From Collybiopsis luxurians FD-317 M1 (Eukaryota; Basidiomycota; Agaricomycetes; Agaricales; Omphalotaceae): a stretch of DNA of 64,000 nt. Under the pieces are notes generated by a model. That model ran no database searches. It was not told where the DNA came from and saw only the letters and a list, made by a program, of their open reading frames with translations. Each line of letters begins with the position of its first letter. Position 1 is the first letter of the stretch. The stretch is from positions 127,595-191,594 of the forward strand of contig KN834805.1 of the NCBI GenBank assembly GCA_000827265.1. Direction: 5' to 3'. A program made the translations under genes and the position numbers. Of this stretch, positions 1-12,378 are shown one piece after another.

Positions 1-1855
1 TCTGTTTGCAGTACGTCTCACGACCACAACATTGTCGTTGCAGATTTCTCTCGTGGGTTGGAGAATGTCCATCTTTTCCTTTAGGTTGCTTTTTTGATTT
101 CAACTGCGACTGGACCCTGATCATCTTTTCGTTGGCGCCTCTATTCCTTTTTCGACTCATCTCGCATTTTATTTCCTGCTCTATTACTGAATTTGAATCT
201 AATTGGAATTTCTCAATCGTTCTTTCTGTATACATTCGTTTCATGCTTTCTTGCACACATATTTTTCTTGTATCTTTCTTCATTGTATGTAGGTTGTAAC
301 TTGTTTTTTTTTTTTTACCGTACGCCACTCACTGACTGAATGTAACATTAGCTAGCTATATGGATCTACATGGCCACACACACAAGTCAAAGTGGGGCGC
401 AAGGCACAATCTGCATGCCACGCGTCAAATATGTCCGTGCTCGCCGTAAAGTCCTTTGACCTGAATCATCCCAGTGCTGGAAAGCTTGACGGTTAGATAG
501 ATTAGACTGAAGATTCGGGACGCTCTGCGTCACGATAAGGGCACTCCGAGAGAAATGGAGCGGAGCGTATTGGGGAATTCGTCTAAAGGTATTTCAAGTT
601 GGAAATAAGCGAGGGAGGTGGAGTAAGTGGTTAGAGTTTGGATGAGAAGGGAGAGATCAAGTTAGTCCGAAGACTTTGTCATGACAGAGCCATTGCAAGC
701 TCGCTAAGATGGGAGTACTGAGAGGGATGTACGGAAGAAAAAGTGCGAAGATCTCCTTCCGTACTTACTACTTGCTACTAGGGCGTTGCTATTGGTTGGC
801 CTGACACCTAGAAATCAAATAAGGTGGAATGTACAGGTCTGGGATTTGTAGAGGAGAATCGAGAGAATAACCTAAGATGAAGAAGTCACGGCGATGGTCA
901 AGTGGCGACGAAGATCTGTCCCGGGAAGGTCAAATTTTCATTGGGCGGAAGTACATAGCTACTTTTACGGATATATTTGAACCTTGCCAATGGGCCTTCA
1001 TTCATAAATGCTTCTATGTGTCCTTATATGCCTAATGTCATGGGTAGCACATAGAAAAAAACGACGGAAGAGAAAATGACCGAAGAATACAGGGCTGGAA
1101 TAGGACGTTGCCCGTCGTCCATTGGCGTTCAAGCTGATAACCGGAAACGAGGGGTTAGACAGACAACGACAGAGAGAATGAATGCTCCAACGAGCGTGCT
1201 AGCTTCAGTTTGAGAAGTTGGAACCTGCGGTGCTTTGGCGGTGTCGCAAAAACTCTGAGCACAAATTTCGCCGTGTTACGGGTTGCGGGTAAGACTGAGC
1301 CTTTGCCGAGCATTCCCACGGCTTAAGCTTACTTCAGCCCAGCCTGAGGCATTGCTCAAACATCCTGCAAACCGTCCATTGACCACACATTGTACCTCAA
1401 TCTCCGGTGTTTCCAACACCCGGAATATGGCTACCATCATAAGCATTGAGTTGGGATTTCATGAAAAATGTTGGATTTTTGCTCGTTGAACGCTGCATCT
1501 CCGAAAGGTTACCGTCGGTTACCTCTTCCCTACGATCCCAGTCTGGTTGTCAGCGCAGAAGGCAATGACCCACCTTGAACCGACCAAGAACCTTGACTTT
1601 GTTCTCTATTTGGGCATGGGGGGTGCATCAAAATTAGAATCAGTTGCAACCCATTCCCAAACCGTGACAGCTTCGGAACCGGCAACTTGATAGGGAACCC
1701 AGGAGATCTTGAACTCTTGACAGCTCTGTTGTACAGTAGCATTTATTGAAATCAGATCTGACGGTAGCCGCTCATGCATCTTAAAGTTGCTACTTAATAT
1801 ATAAATCAAGTTATAGCTGGACATTGTATCCTAATTCCCCCATACATACATACGA
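1..1855. other. Intergenic region, no gene seen
   Basis: Only short open frames without recognisable motifs or coherent splicing are present on either strand. The stretch contains a poly-T run near 305-318. I see no RNA gene, repeat unit or transposon end that I can support. Confidence 0.5.
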
Positions 1856-2985
1856 ATGTCGACCTCGCTTCCTTACGGAAAACCAAAACCTCTGTCCTAC
1901 CCCGATGCCATCCGAGTCTTTAACGACGACGATGTTATGCAAAACTTGAAGGAGGCATGCCAGAAGCTGTCGCAATCCGGTACAGCACTCTTGAAAACCT
2001 TTGAATCTATATCCGCCCAGCTTCATGCCTTCGATAAGCAGTCCACATCTCCTCCAGTCGAGCCTCTGGCACCTCGATGGGAAGCTTATCAAAAGGTTCA
2101 AAAGCCTCGTTTCTTTCAAATGCGTGTTTCTAACCTTGGGAGTTTTTCCGATGCCGCAGGACTTTTCGGAAATTATCGAGCAACACAGGGCGAATGCGGG
2201 GATAATCTCTGGGCGTTTGAAAAGTCGTTATTCTTAGCTCTCCTTTGCTGTCTCCTGGTCCTGATCACCTTTCATTTTCCAGTGTTTTGTACAGTCATTT
2301 TACCTCTCACTCTTCGGAGTTCCGGTCAAGATGAATCGAGGTATTGTCAGGAGACCGCTCAAATATTACAATCATTTATGAATGTTCGTTGGACACTGAC
2401 ACCGCTGTCCTGCGTCGATTGTGAGGGCTGATATAACCTTTAGATATCATCAGATACCATGTGCAACACGCGGGCCCTTGTAGAAACCCAGCTCAAGCTC
2501 AACGCAGACCTTACCTCTTTCCATACCGAATTCATGGAGGCATCCAATCGCAGAGCAGTAGACCGAAAGGTCCTGCAAGACCTCATGCCCAAAATGGCCG
2601 AGCTGGAGAAGACTATCCGTCAGTACGTATCTTGCTTGGAGGATGTTTCTCATCGCCATCGCATCTTTCATCTCCGCTTACCATGGATTTTCAGGATCTA
2701 TCTTGTCGTAGGTTTTTGAAACCCTTACAAGCCGTTTCTATTCAACTGAAGAGAATTCTTCAGAATGGGCAGGTGACGGAACCGGACGTAACATTGCTTG
2801 CATTCTCAGCACTTCGGATACCTTCCACAAGCCGCAAGCGGACAAAATTATCTCATAGGCAGTTGGTTAGATATGCCCGCCCCCCGTATTTGCTTTGCCT
2901 GAAAAGCTGACCGCGTGCAATGTAGATGCTGCCCGGTCCTGAGTTGAGCGCGGTCAAGAAGCTCTACGAGGACTTGGAACGTAGG
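1856..2985 (+). CDS. Predicted all-helical protein of unknown function (3' end unresolved)
   Basis: I do not recognise this family. The frame opens at the ATG at 1856 (MSTSLPYGKPKPLSYPDAIR). Exons 1856-2095, 2160-2223, 2295-2383 and 2444-2622 join in frame and give about 190 residues rich in heptad-like helices (for example SEIIEQHRANAGIISGRL and LEKTIRQ), which suggests a helical bundle or coiled coil. After 2622 I could not build a convincing continuation. A possible later exon reads MLPGPELSAVKKLYEDLE from 2926. Fragments up to 3419 may belong to it, or the 3' part may be degraded. No signal peptide or membrane span is visible in the supported part. Function is unknown; the open question is whether the gene is intact. 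Confidence 0.5.
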
Positions 2986-4209
2986 CGACAGAGTTTTTTT
3001 TCTGACCTCGAGAACACTAGCTTACTCTTGCATTACTAGAAACGGAAAATGGGATAGCCCATGTTCTTTACAACTGCAAAGTGTCCCATCGTCAAACCGA
3101 TATAGCGACCACCACGCGGATAGCTATCTCAAGCTTGGTGTCAGAGGAGATTCTCACCACCGAACCCAGTCTTACTTTCTTCGTGTTAATATGGGCGAGA
3201 TTGCAAGCAGATTGCCTCGATATCTTGCGCTGGCTACAGCAGAATAGAAGACCTTCGGTGCGTCGTCATCTTTACTTGCTCTGTGCTTTCCTCGTACTCA
3301 TTGGGGTCTTAGCAAACTCCCCCCTGCATCAAGGCATTCATGGAATCAGGGCATACTTTGTACTTGTCGGTGGCCGACGCTCTGGATGTTTACGGAACAA
3401 ATTCACTGCTCGCAAATAGGTATCTCTGACCTAATTCTTTGGTGAACCAAATGATTTCTTGCCGCTGCTGATGACCACGATCTTGGAAGTATTTTGACCC
3501 AAGTGTATACTTATACCGTAGTCTGTTACCTATTGTAAAATAATCTCGAAACCGTTCTGCGCGCGAGTGACTGCTTTGATTCTTTATCTCTATCTTACTC
3601 CATTTCCCCCATCTTTGATTTGCGGGAGGGCTCTGTCAACTGGTCTCTGGGCCAAAGTTGTTAAATTGTGTGTGGGTACGGAGGGAAAATGATGATACAT
3701 ACGAAATCAACGCCTCGAAGTTGTTAGAAGGAACATCATCATCTACACAGTGACAGCGGGATTCAGCAACAGTCAATGACAGTACAGTACAAAGGGAAAA
3801 AATTGGAGATTTCCGACGTTAGGATCATTGAATCTATCAGGAAATGGGCAAGTTATCCCGCGAGAATTGATATGAAACTTCGGTAGGAAGGAACAGTGGG
3901 AGTTTATGAATCTTGGCTGGTGTTTGAGAAGGCTCTACCAAGACAGTGGGCGCAGTTTGCATCTACGCCGCAAGATAGACTAGTGGGTACCGTTCATGGT
4001 CAACACAGGCTCAGTCGAGCTCAGCGGCATTGGCAAAAAAAATCTGTATCCAAGAAAAAAGCTAAATCTCACGTCTGAACACGTCGACGCGTCGAGTGAT
4101 ATATACCGATGCACTCGGGAAATACAACAGACGCCCAACTGAGCCCGGAACCAGGTTCGGCCCTGTTACGGACCGCCATTGCTGCCATATCCCTCTAACG
4201 ACGACGACA
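2986..4209. other. Intergenic region, possible 3' remnants of the helical gene
   Basis: Open frames from 3081 to 3419 could be a decayed or unresolved 3' part of the preceding gene. From 3420 to the hydrolase start at 4210 I see no coding signal. The ATG chosen for the downstream gene is the one directly before the HAD motif, so the bases just upstream of it are probably leader. Confidence 0.4.
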
Positions 4210-5288
4210 ATGAGCATAGATACGAGCACCTCCAAGGTCCCTCGAGCTCTCATCTTTGATTTGATGGGCACCTGCACCAACTGGTCGCAATCCATCGTGA
4301 CTGCACTGCGAAAACAGTGCGCCAACACCCCCAGTTCACTGCCAAATTTGCAGTCGGACGCTGATTTGGAGTCTTTTGCGTCAAACTGGAGGACTGGATT
4401 CTTCCGTGAAATTCATCAACGATTCGAAAACGGGGAGCCTCAAGAGGACATTGATATCACTCATCGCAGAGTACTGGACCAGCTTCTGTCTCGGCCGGAG
4501 ACTTTAGTGACCATGGATATCTGGGGGGATGATATCAGGATGGGATTGGTGCAGAGCTGGCATCATCAAGTGGGTGAGTATAACCTGCGACGCGACGACG
4601 TGATGCACTGTTTTCTTTTCTGGCTGTTTTGCTTGACTCAGCCATGGATACGTCACAGCCTGGCCGGATGCTATCGACGGCTTGCAGAGACTTAAACAGC
4701 AATTCTTCGTGTAAGTGGCGGTGGTTCTCTTATTCGGCAGGCATTCATTGACTCAGTGATTTGGATGGCTTATGTTTTTTACAGAGTCGTTCTAGCTAAT
4801 GGAACAACCCGTCTGCAGCTCGACCTGATCCAATCATCGCAATTGCCGTTTCATTCCCTCTTTTCTTCACAGCTCCTCGGTCTTACTAAGGCAGGAGCCA
4901 ATGACCCCTGCTGCTCGTCGTCAAGTTACTGATATGAATATGTCAACAACAGCCAGATCCTAAAATTTATCAGAAAGCACTAGAGCTTATGCAACTCGAG
5001 GCTGAAGATTGTATCATGGTCGCTGCTCATGCCTATGATTTGCGCGCCGCTGCGAAATTGTGACTAGCGTCTTTTATTGTTTGTTGGTTGATTTTTTTTT
5101 GTCGTTTCTTACTCGCGCCATCATCATGTAGAGGAATCAAGACGGCGTACATTCATCGAACAACTGAAGATCTGCACGAGGACATGGAACAGATTGGTCG
5201 TGAGTGTGATATTTTTGTTTCTGGGACGGATGGGAGTCGGGGTTGCGGGTTGAATGCTCTGGCCGATATTTTATGTCCTAAGCAATAG
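4210..5288 (+). CDS. HAD-superfamily hydrolase, haloacid dehalogenase-like
   Basis: Five exons (4210-4573, 4659-4710, 4785-4890, 4953-5059, 5132-5288) encode 261 residues, normal for 2-haloacid dehalogenase-like hydrolases. Motif I is ALIFDLMGTCTNW with the nucleophile Asp near residue 17, motif II is VVLANGTTR, motif III supplies Lys in LTKPDPKIYQKAL, and motif IV is MVAAHAYDLRAAAKLGIKTAY split by the last intron. All four catalytic motifs are therefore present. The family removes halide or phosphate through an Asp-ester intermediate; the substrate cannot be read from sequence. The first ATG of the longer frame (4096) was rejected because homologous sequence begins just before VPRALIFD. Intron 3 needs a GC donor (AAG then GCAGGA at 4891): only this junction restores the motif III lysine and the frame. 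Likely cytosolic, with no targeting signal. Confidence 0.88.
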
Positions 5289-5858
5289 GCTTGAGGCTTT
5301 CAGGATCTAAACGAGTCTCTTTATCATACCTTATGTACGTATTGAGGCCATTGAGCGGAACGCGTAACCGTCGCATGCTGTGCTCGGGTGTTCGTCTACG
5401 AATATTTTCCCCTAGGTGTGGCTGGTAATTATGGTATATAAGTGGTGTAGAACATACTTGTGTCTCTCTTGCCCCCTCATTCATTGTCAGATGCAAAGCA
5501 AATTCTGCTCGTAATCGACTCTAGCAAAACTCTGGGGTCCTTAAAAGGTCGCAAAAACCTGAGTCGAGTTTTTCAACACATTTCACACGCCCCTAGCCAC
5601 TAACCCCTTACTCCCTGACCCGCTAAGCATACATTCGGCGAGCAATTTCAAGTTTATGAGCTTAGGAATCTTATCGAACTCACCCCCTAATGTTTCAAGC
5701 CGTCAATCACCCTAGAGGTGAACTGGGATCCCCGCCAGAGTCGGCGACTCCTGCCTTTTTTTCCCAACTTGTTATGGATAGAAACGCTAGTGGCGCTTGA
5801 AGCTTGATGTGTAGCGTGGGACCCGGGAACCTTCTCCAATTCGATTCTCATATCCGAA
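5289..5858. other. Intergenic region and duplicated promoter
   Basis: No gene is visible. From about 5690 the sequence resembles the stretch before the second regulator (from about 9030), sharing for example CCGTCAATCAC, so the duplication that made the two regulators included the upstream region. Confidence 0.5.
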
Positions 5859-8800
5859 ATGACTCCCCCAATTAGTCTCAGTAAGCGAGAGGCTTGCGAT
5901 AATTGCTTTAGACGCAAAGTTCGCTGTATGTCTGTGTACACATCAGTCCAAAGCATTCATTAACGCTCTTGTAAAGGTGACGGAGAGAAGACACCCGGAA
6001 ACGTGTGTTCTGAATGCTCAAAATCGAGCCTCCAATGCACACGGGACATCGTTAAAAGAGTAAATGATATGCTTTTGTAAACTCTTATAAACTCATTTTC
6101 ACTCTGCAGAAACGAGGTCCAAAGGGGCGCTACTCGCAGGATCCTCCAGATGTAGAATCTATCCAATCTCTAATTTCCGCCATTTTAGCTGCTCCCACCG
6201 CGTTCAATGTGCCTACCAGTACCCACGCGGTTCGAAAAATGCTAGTCAACTTGACTTTATATTCACAAGCACTTGAGAAGGAATTAACTTCACTTCGTAG
6301 TATGAAAAGTCTACCAGGTGAATCAATCTTCCTTCCTATGTCAGACAAAGGTCCTCCTTCCAGAAATGAGATAGATCTTGAGGAAGCCTTGAGTGATCGA
6401 TTACAAGGTCTTTCCTTGGACCATTATCAGGGCCACCATTTTGGACAATCCTCTCATTTTATGCTTCTCCAGACTGCCCTTGATGCTCGAGATGACCTCA
6501 AAGGAGGAAGATCCGAGAAAATTTCCGTGGCTTTAAAAAGATCTGGATTTTGGGATCCAAAGCCTGTGAGTCTGTCTGTCTGTCTCCCCGACGCGAGGCT
6601 CATACTTTACTCTCCAGTGGCATGCTGCACCGGAGTACGAGCCGATACCCTATGTGTACCCACCTAAGGACCTGCTCAAGAGTTTGGTGGCATTGTACTG
6701 GGAGAATTATCATCCATTCTATCCTTTCCTTCACCAGTCAACTTTCCAGAAATCTCTCGCAGCCAAATTACACTTGTATGATCGGACATTTGGCTCTACT
6801 GTTCTCGCTGTTTGTGCAATTGCTTCTCGCCTTTCCGATGACCCTCGAGTCCTGTACAATCATACGACCTCGAAGCACTCTGCTGGGTGGAAATACTTCA
6901 ATCAAATTGAACTCATACCAAAAAGCTTTCTCTATTCTCCCACTGTCTGCGCACTACAAGTGTATCCGGTGAGCCTTCGAAGGTTACTACAATCTAATAT
7001 CGGTGATAACACACTAAGTTAGCTCGCTGTTATCTTTATGCATACAACGCACATGGTGGAGACAGCTTGGGTAATGATTGGAACTGGCATCCGGCTTGCG
7101 CAAATGATTGGCGTGCATCGATCAGGTTTTGGCAAGGGTAGAGATCCCAAAGAGGTTGAGCTGTGGAAGCGAGCATTCTGGCAGCTTATCCTCTTTGACA
7201 CAGTCACGAGTATGGGTCTTGGCAGACCGAGATCATCCAATACTAACGAGTGAGTTATTTTGCAGTTTTGGATTACGGTTATTTACATTCTAAATTTTGG
7301 CAGCTTGGACCTCGAACTACCTGTAATGTGCGACGATGAATATTGGGAAGCCCCAAATCCAGATGATGCATTTACGCAGCCCGAAAACACGCCATCGAAA
7401 CTGGCATTTAGGATCCACCGCATCAAGCTTACAGAGATTCTTGGTTTTGCTCATCGCTCAATTGTAAGTCGCCCTGTCGTTTTCTGCAATTCAAGCATTG
7501 AATTTCGCAGTATTCGGCGAGACGCCTAGATCCATGGGGGCCAACAACTCTTTCCACCGCAGAATGGAATCAAAAGGCCGTTATGGAACTTGACTCTGCT
7601 TTGAACCAGTGGATAGATGCGCTTCCTGACTTCCGTGACTGTGCCCCATAACCAGGGGTGACTGAGGCTGACGATCTCTACCCAGTGAAATATAATCCTC
7701 ATCGAAAAGACAGTATATTTGCTCACCAATCGATAATGCTTTACGCAGAATTTTACTGGGTTCGGATACAAGGTTCGTTCGCTATCGAGATCGTACAACC
7801 ACTGCTCATGTACCTGCTTAGTTCATCAACGGTTTATGTCTTGGCCTGGTCAGAAATCTATGCTGACATTTCCTTCGTTGGCTATCTGTGCTAATGCCGC
7901 TCGTTCATGCGTTCACCTTCTCGACGGCCACCATTAACGATACAAGATTCGATTTGTTCACCTCGTCGTAAGCACTCGCAGCCCCTTACCAGATCTATGG
8001 AGCATTTTCGATCGGATTGACGAATAAGTGTCTTTTTCTACCATCTAGCCTCCAATCTTCTCCTGTGCTATCGTTCTTTTAATTAACCTTTGGCGTGGAA
8101 TACAATTAAAGATATCCCTAAATGCTACCAAAGAAATGAACGACATACAAAAGTGCTTGGATATGCTGGCCCTCTATGAGGATAGGTAAGTAGGCATAGT
8201 TCTATCTGGGCACTATTACAATTCTCCACTAATGCTAATGTGTATTAAAAGGATTGAAAAGGCTGGTCGGCTCAGGTATGTATCTGCAAAATACAACCTT
8301 CCGGAGCTGACCGTGTCCGTCATGCCAGGGACGTCCTCTCTGTTATTTCCGTTACTCAGCTACCTCAAATAGAGAAGCCCCCATCTTTTAAGCGTACCTG
8401 TAGTCGTTTTGAAGGAAATTCAAACCTCGCTGGATCCGTAGAAGATAAATCGAGTTCCCAGTCGAATCCCGGAAAACTGCAATCGCAATTCAATCTTTCA
8501 AATATAGCGTCGCTTAATTCCTCTATTGAGTCCTATCCCGAGCTGAGCTTACCAGTCACTTCGAATGACCTCGGTGGGATGCCGGTTCATATAGACATGG
8601 ACATGGACATGGTTGCACCTTTCAATTCTTTGACTTACGGATCCGGAAATACAGCACCCGACCAGGGGCTGGATGAAATGGCATATGGGTTTGATCCAGG
8701 TATGGCTATCATTGACTAGAAGCATTTTATTGAGTAATTTGCATCCTTTAAACAGGCCAGTCCATGAATAGGGCATATTCAAGGCAAGTCCAGTTCAAAT

Positions 8801-8959
8801 ATTTCGCTTGATGTGCTCTAATCATTTACTCAACCGACGCACAATTCTCTCAGCCAAAATGAATGGAGTCAGTTTATGGCTGAGGTAGATGAGCTACTCC
8901 AGTTGGTTGACTATCCTGTTGTTACAATGAATTATGGATATTCAGAGTCTGTTATGTAG
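5859..8959 (+). CDS. Zn2Cys6 transcription factor, tandem copy 1, with in-frame stop
   Basis: The protein begins MTPPISLSKREACDNCFRR. Exons 1 and 2 (5859-5925, 5977-6059) form a Zn2Cys6 cluster, C-x2-C-x6-C-x9-C-x2-C-x6-C, followed by a basic KRKRGPK linker. A fungal transcription factor domain follows, recognised by HPFYPFLHQSTF, GWKYFNQ, MIGVHRSGFGKG, MCDDEYW and YNPHRKDSIF. The next exons are 6110-6565, 6618-6968, 7023-7249, 7304-7463, 7511-7634, 7686-7772 and from 7822. In that exon a TAA at 7935-7937 stands where the tandem copy has CAG. Reading stops after 556 residues, yet the downstream exons stay open and in phase up to 8959 and encode the IFSCAIVLLINLWRG helix and the EWSQFMAEVDELLQLV tail. 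The product is either truncated but still DNA-binding, or the gene is newly inactivated. Such factors act in the nucleus, often on neighbouring pathway genes; the target is unknown. Confidence 0.8.
7935..7937 (+). other. Nonsense codon in regulator copy 1
   Basis: The frame reads HLLDGHH then TAA then RYKIRF. Copy 2 reads LIDDYHQRFKIK at the same place, so CAG became TAA, at least two base changes. Flanking exons keep their frame. I found no donor and acceptor pair that would plausibly splice the stop out. Confidence 0.8.
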
Positions 8960-9190
8960 TACGGTCAAAAACCATGTCGTACATACACGCACGCAGCGAG
9001 CACTTCTACGCGTGGGAATTTATCACCTCACAATGTTTTAAACCGTCAATCACTCAGAAGTAGAGTAAAGATGTGAACCAAGAATCCTGCCGCTCTCTCG
9101 GCGATACAATACAAGAAACGCTGGTCGAGACTGTGTAGCGTGGGACTTCGCTACCTTCTTGAATCTGAGCTACGTATTCGGCCTCCTGAA

Positions 9191-12100
9191 ATGACGCCCC
9201 CAGTTAGTCTCGGTAAGCGAGAGGCTTGCGATAATTGTTATAAACGCAAAGTTCGCTGTATGTCTGTCCTGGATCCGCTCAAAGCATTCGAGTGACATGC
9301 TTCAATAGGTGACGGGGACAATGCGCCAGGAAATGTATGTTCTGAATGCTCAAAACAGAATCTGCAATGCACCCGGAACGTCGTGAAAAGAGTAGTTGAT
9401 TAACATTTTGCAAATTCTGATAGACTTATTCCCGCTTTGCAGAAACGAGGTCCAAAGCCGCGCTTCCCGCAGGCTCCTCCAGAACCTGTGCAATCTCTCA
9501 TTTCTGCTATTTTGGCTGCTCCCACCACGTTTAGTGTTCCTACCAGTACCCATGTGGTTCGAAGAATGCTAGTCGATCTGGCTTTACATTCACAAGCCCT
9601 TGAGAAGGAATTGGATAGTATAAATTCTCTGCCAAGTGAACCTGTCGCTATTCCATCCTCAGTCCCCAAATTGGACGAGGATCCTCCCACCAATGAGATA
9701 GATCCTGCCGATGCATTACGCGATCGACTGCAAGGTCTTTCCTTACATCATTATCAAGGCCATCATTTTGGACAATCCTCTCATTTTATGTTTCTTCGGA
9801 CAGCCCTTGATGCTCAAGATGAACTGAATGGAGGACACGGCAGAAGGATTTCTGCCAACATGAAAAGATCCGAGTTTTGGGAATTAAAGCCTGCGGGTTT
9901 CATCTCTCTATCTATCTCTCGATATGGTGCTTACTTGTACTTCGCTCTTCTTCAGTGGCATGTTGCACCGCAATACGAGCCGATGCCCTACGAATACCCA
10001 CCCGATGACCTTCTTCAAAGCCTGTTGGCCTTGTATTGGGAGCACCTCCATCCTTTCTATCCTTTGCTTCATAAGCCTACTTTTGAGGAATCCCTTGCAG
10101 CTAAATTACACTTGTACGACCAGACATTCGGTTCTACAGTTCTCGCTGTGTGTGCACTCGCATCTCGCCATTCAGATGATCCTCGAGTCTTATACGACGG
10201 TACAACCTCGACTAACTCTGCTGGCTGGAAATACTTGAATCAGATTAAATTCACACCAAAGAGCTTTATAGAATCTCCTTCTGTTTATGTATTACAAGTA
10301 TATGTGGTAAGTTTTCGAATCTTTCCGTAATTTAAGACGGATAATAGCGCAAAGTCAGCTCTCTGTAACTTTTATGCTTGCAACAAACATGGTGGAGGCA
10401 TCCTGGGTATTGATTGGACCCGGTATCCAGCTTGCGCAAATGATCGGCGTACACCGTTCGGGTTTTGGCAAGGGCAGAGATCCCAAAGAGGTCGAGTTGT
10501 GGAAGCGAGCATTCTGGCAGCTTTTCATCTTGGATACAGCCCTGAGTATGGGTCTTGGAAGGCCAATATCATCCAGTGCTAATGAGTGAGTTATTTCTGG
10601 TTTCTGGCCCTCATTGATTGTAATTCCTGGAAGCTTGGACCTCGAACTACCCGCAATGTGCGATGATGAATACTGGGAAACTCCCAACCCAGATGATGCA
10701 TTCAAGCAACCTGATAACACACCGTCAAAACTTGTATTCTGGGTTCACCTCATCAAGCTCATGGAGATTGTTGGTTTTACTCAACGCTCGATTGTAAGTC
10801 CCGTCATTCTTTGTAATCAAATATTGAACTTTGCAGTACTCGGCAAGACATCTAGACCCATGGGGACCGTCGACTCTTTCGGCTGAAGAATGGAATCGGA
10901 AGGCGGTCATGGAACTTGACTCGGCTTTGAACAAGTGGATACATGCGCTGCCCGACTTCTGTGATTAGTCACTGCCACCAAGCAGTGGTGACTGGAACTG
11001 ATGGTTTCTACTTATCTAGTGAAATATGATCCTCATCGAAAAGACAGTGTATTCGCTCGTCAATCAACGGTGCTCTATGCAGAATTTTACTGGGCTCGGA
11101 TACAAGGTTTGTTCGCTAGTGAGGTTCTACAATCATTGCTCATGTACTTGCAAGTCCATAAACATTTTATTTCTCGCATTGACCGGGAATCTATACCGAC
11201 ATCCCATCCGTTGGTCATCTGTGCTAATGCTGCTCGTTCCTGTATTCATCTTATCGATGACTACCATCAGCGATTCAAGATTAAGCTGACATACTTCATC
11301 GTTCGTATTCGGAAATTAGATCTATGAGAGATCTTCATTCAGATCGCCGAATAATTTTCTTTTGCCAGCCTCGAATCTTCACCTGTGCTACCACTCTTTG
11401 TATAAACCTTTGGCGTGGAATACAATCTCAAATATCTTCGAACGCAGCTGGAGAAATGAACAATATACAAAAGTGCCTAGATTTGCTGGCTCTCTATGAG
11501 GACAGGTATGTGCAATGGTGCTACGATTCGATTTGTCTTTGACAGTGAGGCTTATGTGTATCGAAAGGTTCGAGATAGCTGGTCGACTTCGGTGTGTACA
11601 TCGAGAGAGTAATCTTGGCCTTTTTGTGAATCATGTCATGCTAGGGACATCCTCCTGTCTGTGATTTCCGTCTCTCAACTACCTCCAGTAGAACAGCCTC
11701 CACCCTCAAAGAATACCCATAGATTCTACGAGGAAAGTCCACTCCCATCCGACTTCATTGAAGATGAATGCAGGCTAAACGCAGGCTCTCAGCAAAGAGC
11801 TCGATCACAGTACAATACTTCAACTGATGCGTCATTCAATTCCTTCAATCATGGGCTCAATCCCGATTATAGCTTACCAGTATCAAATGACTTTGGTGGG
11901 ATGCCTGTCCATATAGACATAGACCCCGACATGGTTGCGCCTTTCGATTCTTTGAATGGAATGGCATTTGAGTTTGATCCAGGTATGGCTATCATTGGCT
12001 TGAAGCGTTTTATTTAGTCATTTGCATTCTTTAAACAGGCCAGCTTATGAATAGGACATCTTCCAGGCAAGTCCGGTTCAAATATTTCGCTTCTTGGAAC

Positions 12101-12204
12101 CGACGCGCAATTCTCTCAGCCAAGTTGAATGGAGTCAGTTTATGGCCGAGGTAGATGAGCTACTCCAGTTGGTAAACTACCCCGTTGCTGGACATTATAT
12201 GTAA
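9191..12204 (+). CDS. Zn2Cys6 transcription factor, tandem copy 2, intact
   Basis: The protein begins MTPPVSLGKREACDNCYKRK. The cysteine cluster has the same spacing as in copy 1 and the fungal transcription factor domain is complete (HPFYPLLHKPTF, MIGVHRSGFGKGRDP, MCDDEYW, YDPHRKDSVF, ANAARSCIHLIDDYHQ, INLWRGIQ). Fourteen exons sum to 769 codons, giving 768 residues: 9191-9257, 9309-9391, 9443-9892, 9956-10306, 10359-10585, 10634-10793, 10837-10960, 11020-11106, 11155-11300, 11369-11505, 11568-11591, 11645-11982, 12039-12066 and 12120-12204. Two introns would need GC donors, 9893-9955 and 12067-12119. The first is 63 nt with no stop, so its retention would add 21 residues and still give a full protein. 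The C-terminal half is acidic and disordered (VHIDIDPDMVAPF), as in an activation region. This is probably the working copy of the pair. Confidence 0.85.
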
Positions 12205-12378
12205 TGTATATTTAGAGTCTGTCGTGTAGTACGGTCAATAAGAATACTCAAATTATTACAATTAGATTCAGAAGACAGCCCTTCGAGTAGGCGCCCGAGA
12301 TCGATCTTTGATAAGGCATTGATATCTCTAATCTTATCTTCAGCTGTATCGGAGTCATTACTTTAATTTCTTACAGCC

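Larger units (their letters stand above)
5690..12240 (+). repeat. Tandem duplication of a regulator gene with its flanks
   Basis: Unit 1 spans about 5690-8970 and unit 2 about 9030-12240. Similarity covers the upstream region, all exons, intron positions and phases, and the 3' end (GAGTCTGT followed by GTAGTACGGTCAA in both). Several internal exons have identical lengths in both copies (351, 227, 160, 124 and 87 nt). Divergence is moderate, so this is not a recent perfect duplication. Confidence 0.85.

Noticed and set aside
6..299. 97-residue open frame at the left edge
   Set aside because: It starts on a TTG codon, has no family signal and low-complexity T-rich composition.
1856..3008. Resemblance of the helical gene to Mediator subunit 4
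   Set aside because: Only a loose likeness around TLLAFSALRI in one frame that I could not join to the upstream exons.
7640..7680. Apparent stop codons after ALPDFRD in regulator copy 1, and the matching stops in copy 2
   Set aside because: Both copies have a normal intron here (7635-7685 and 10961-11019), which restores DFLKY(N/D)PHRKD.
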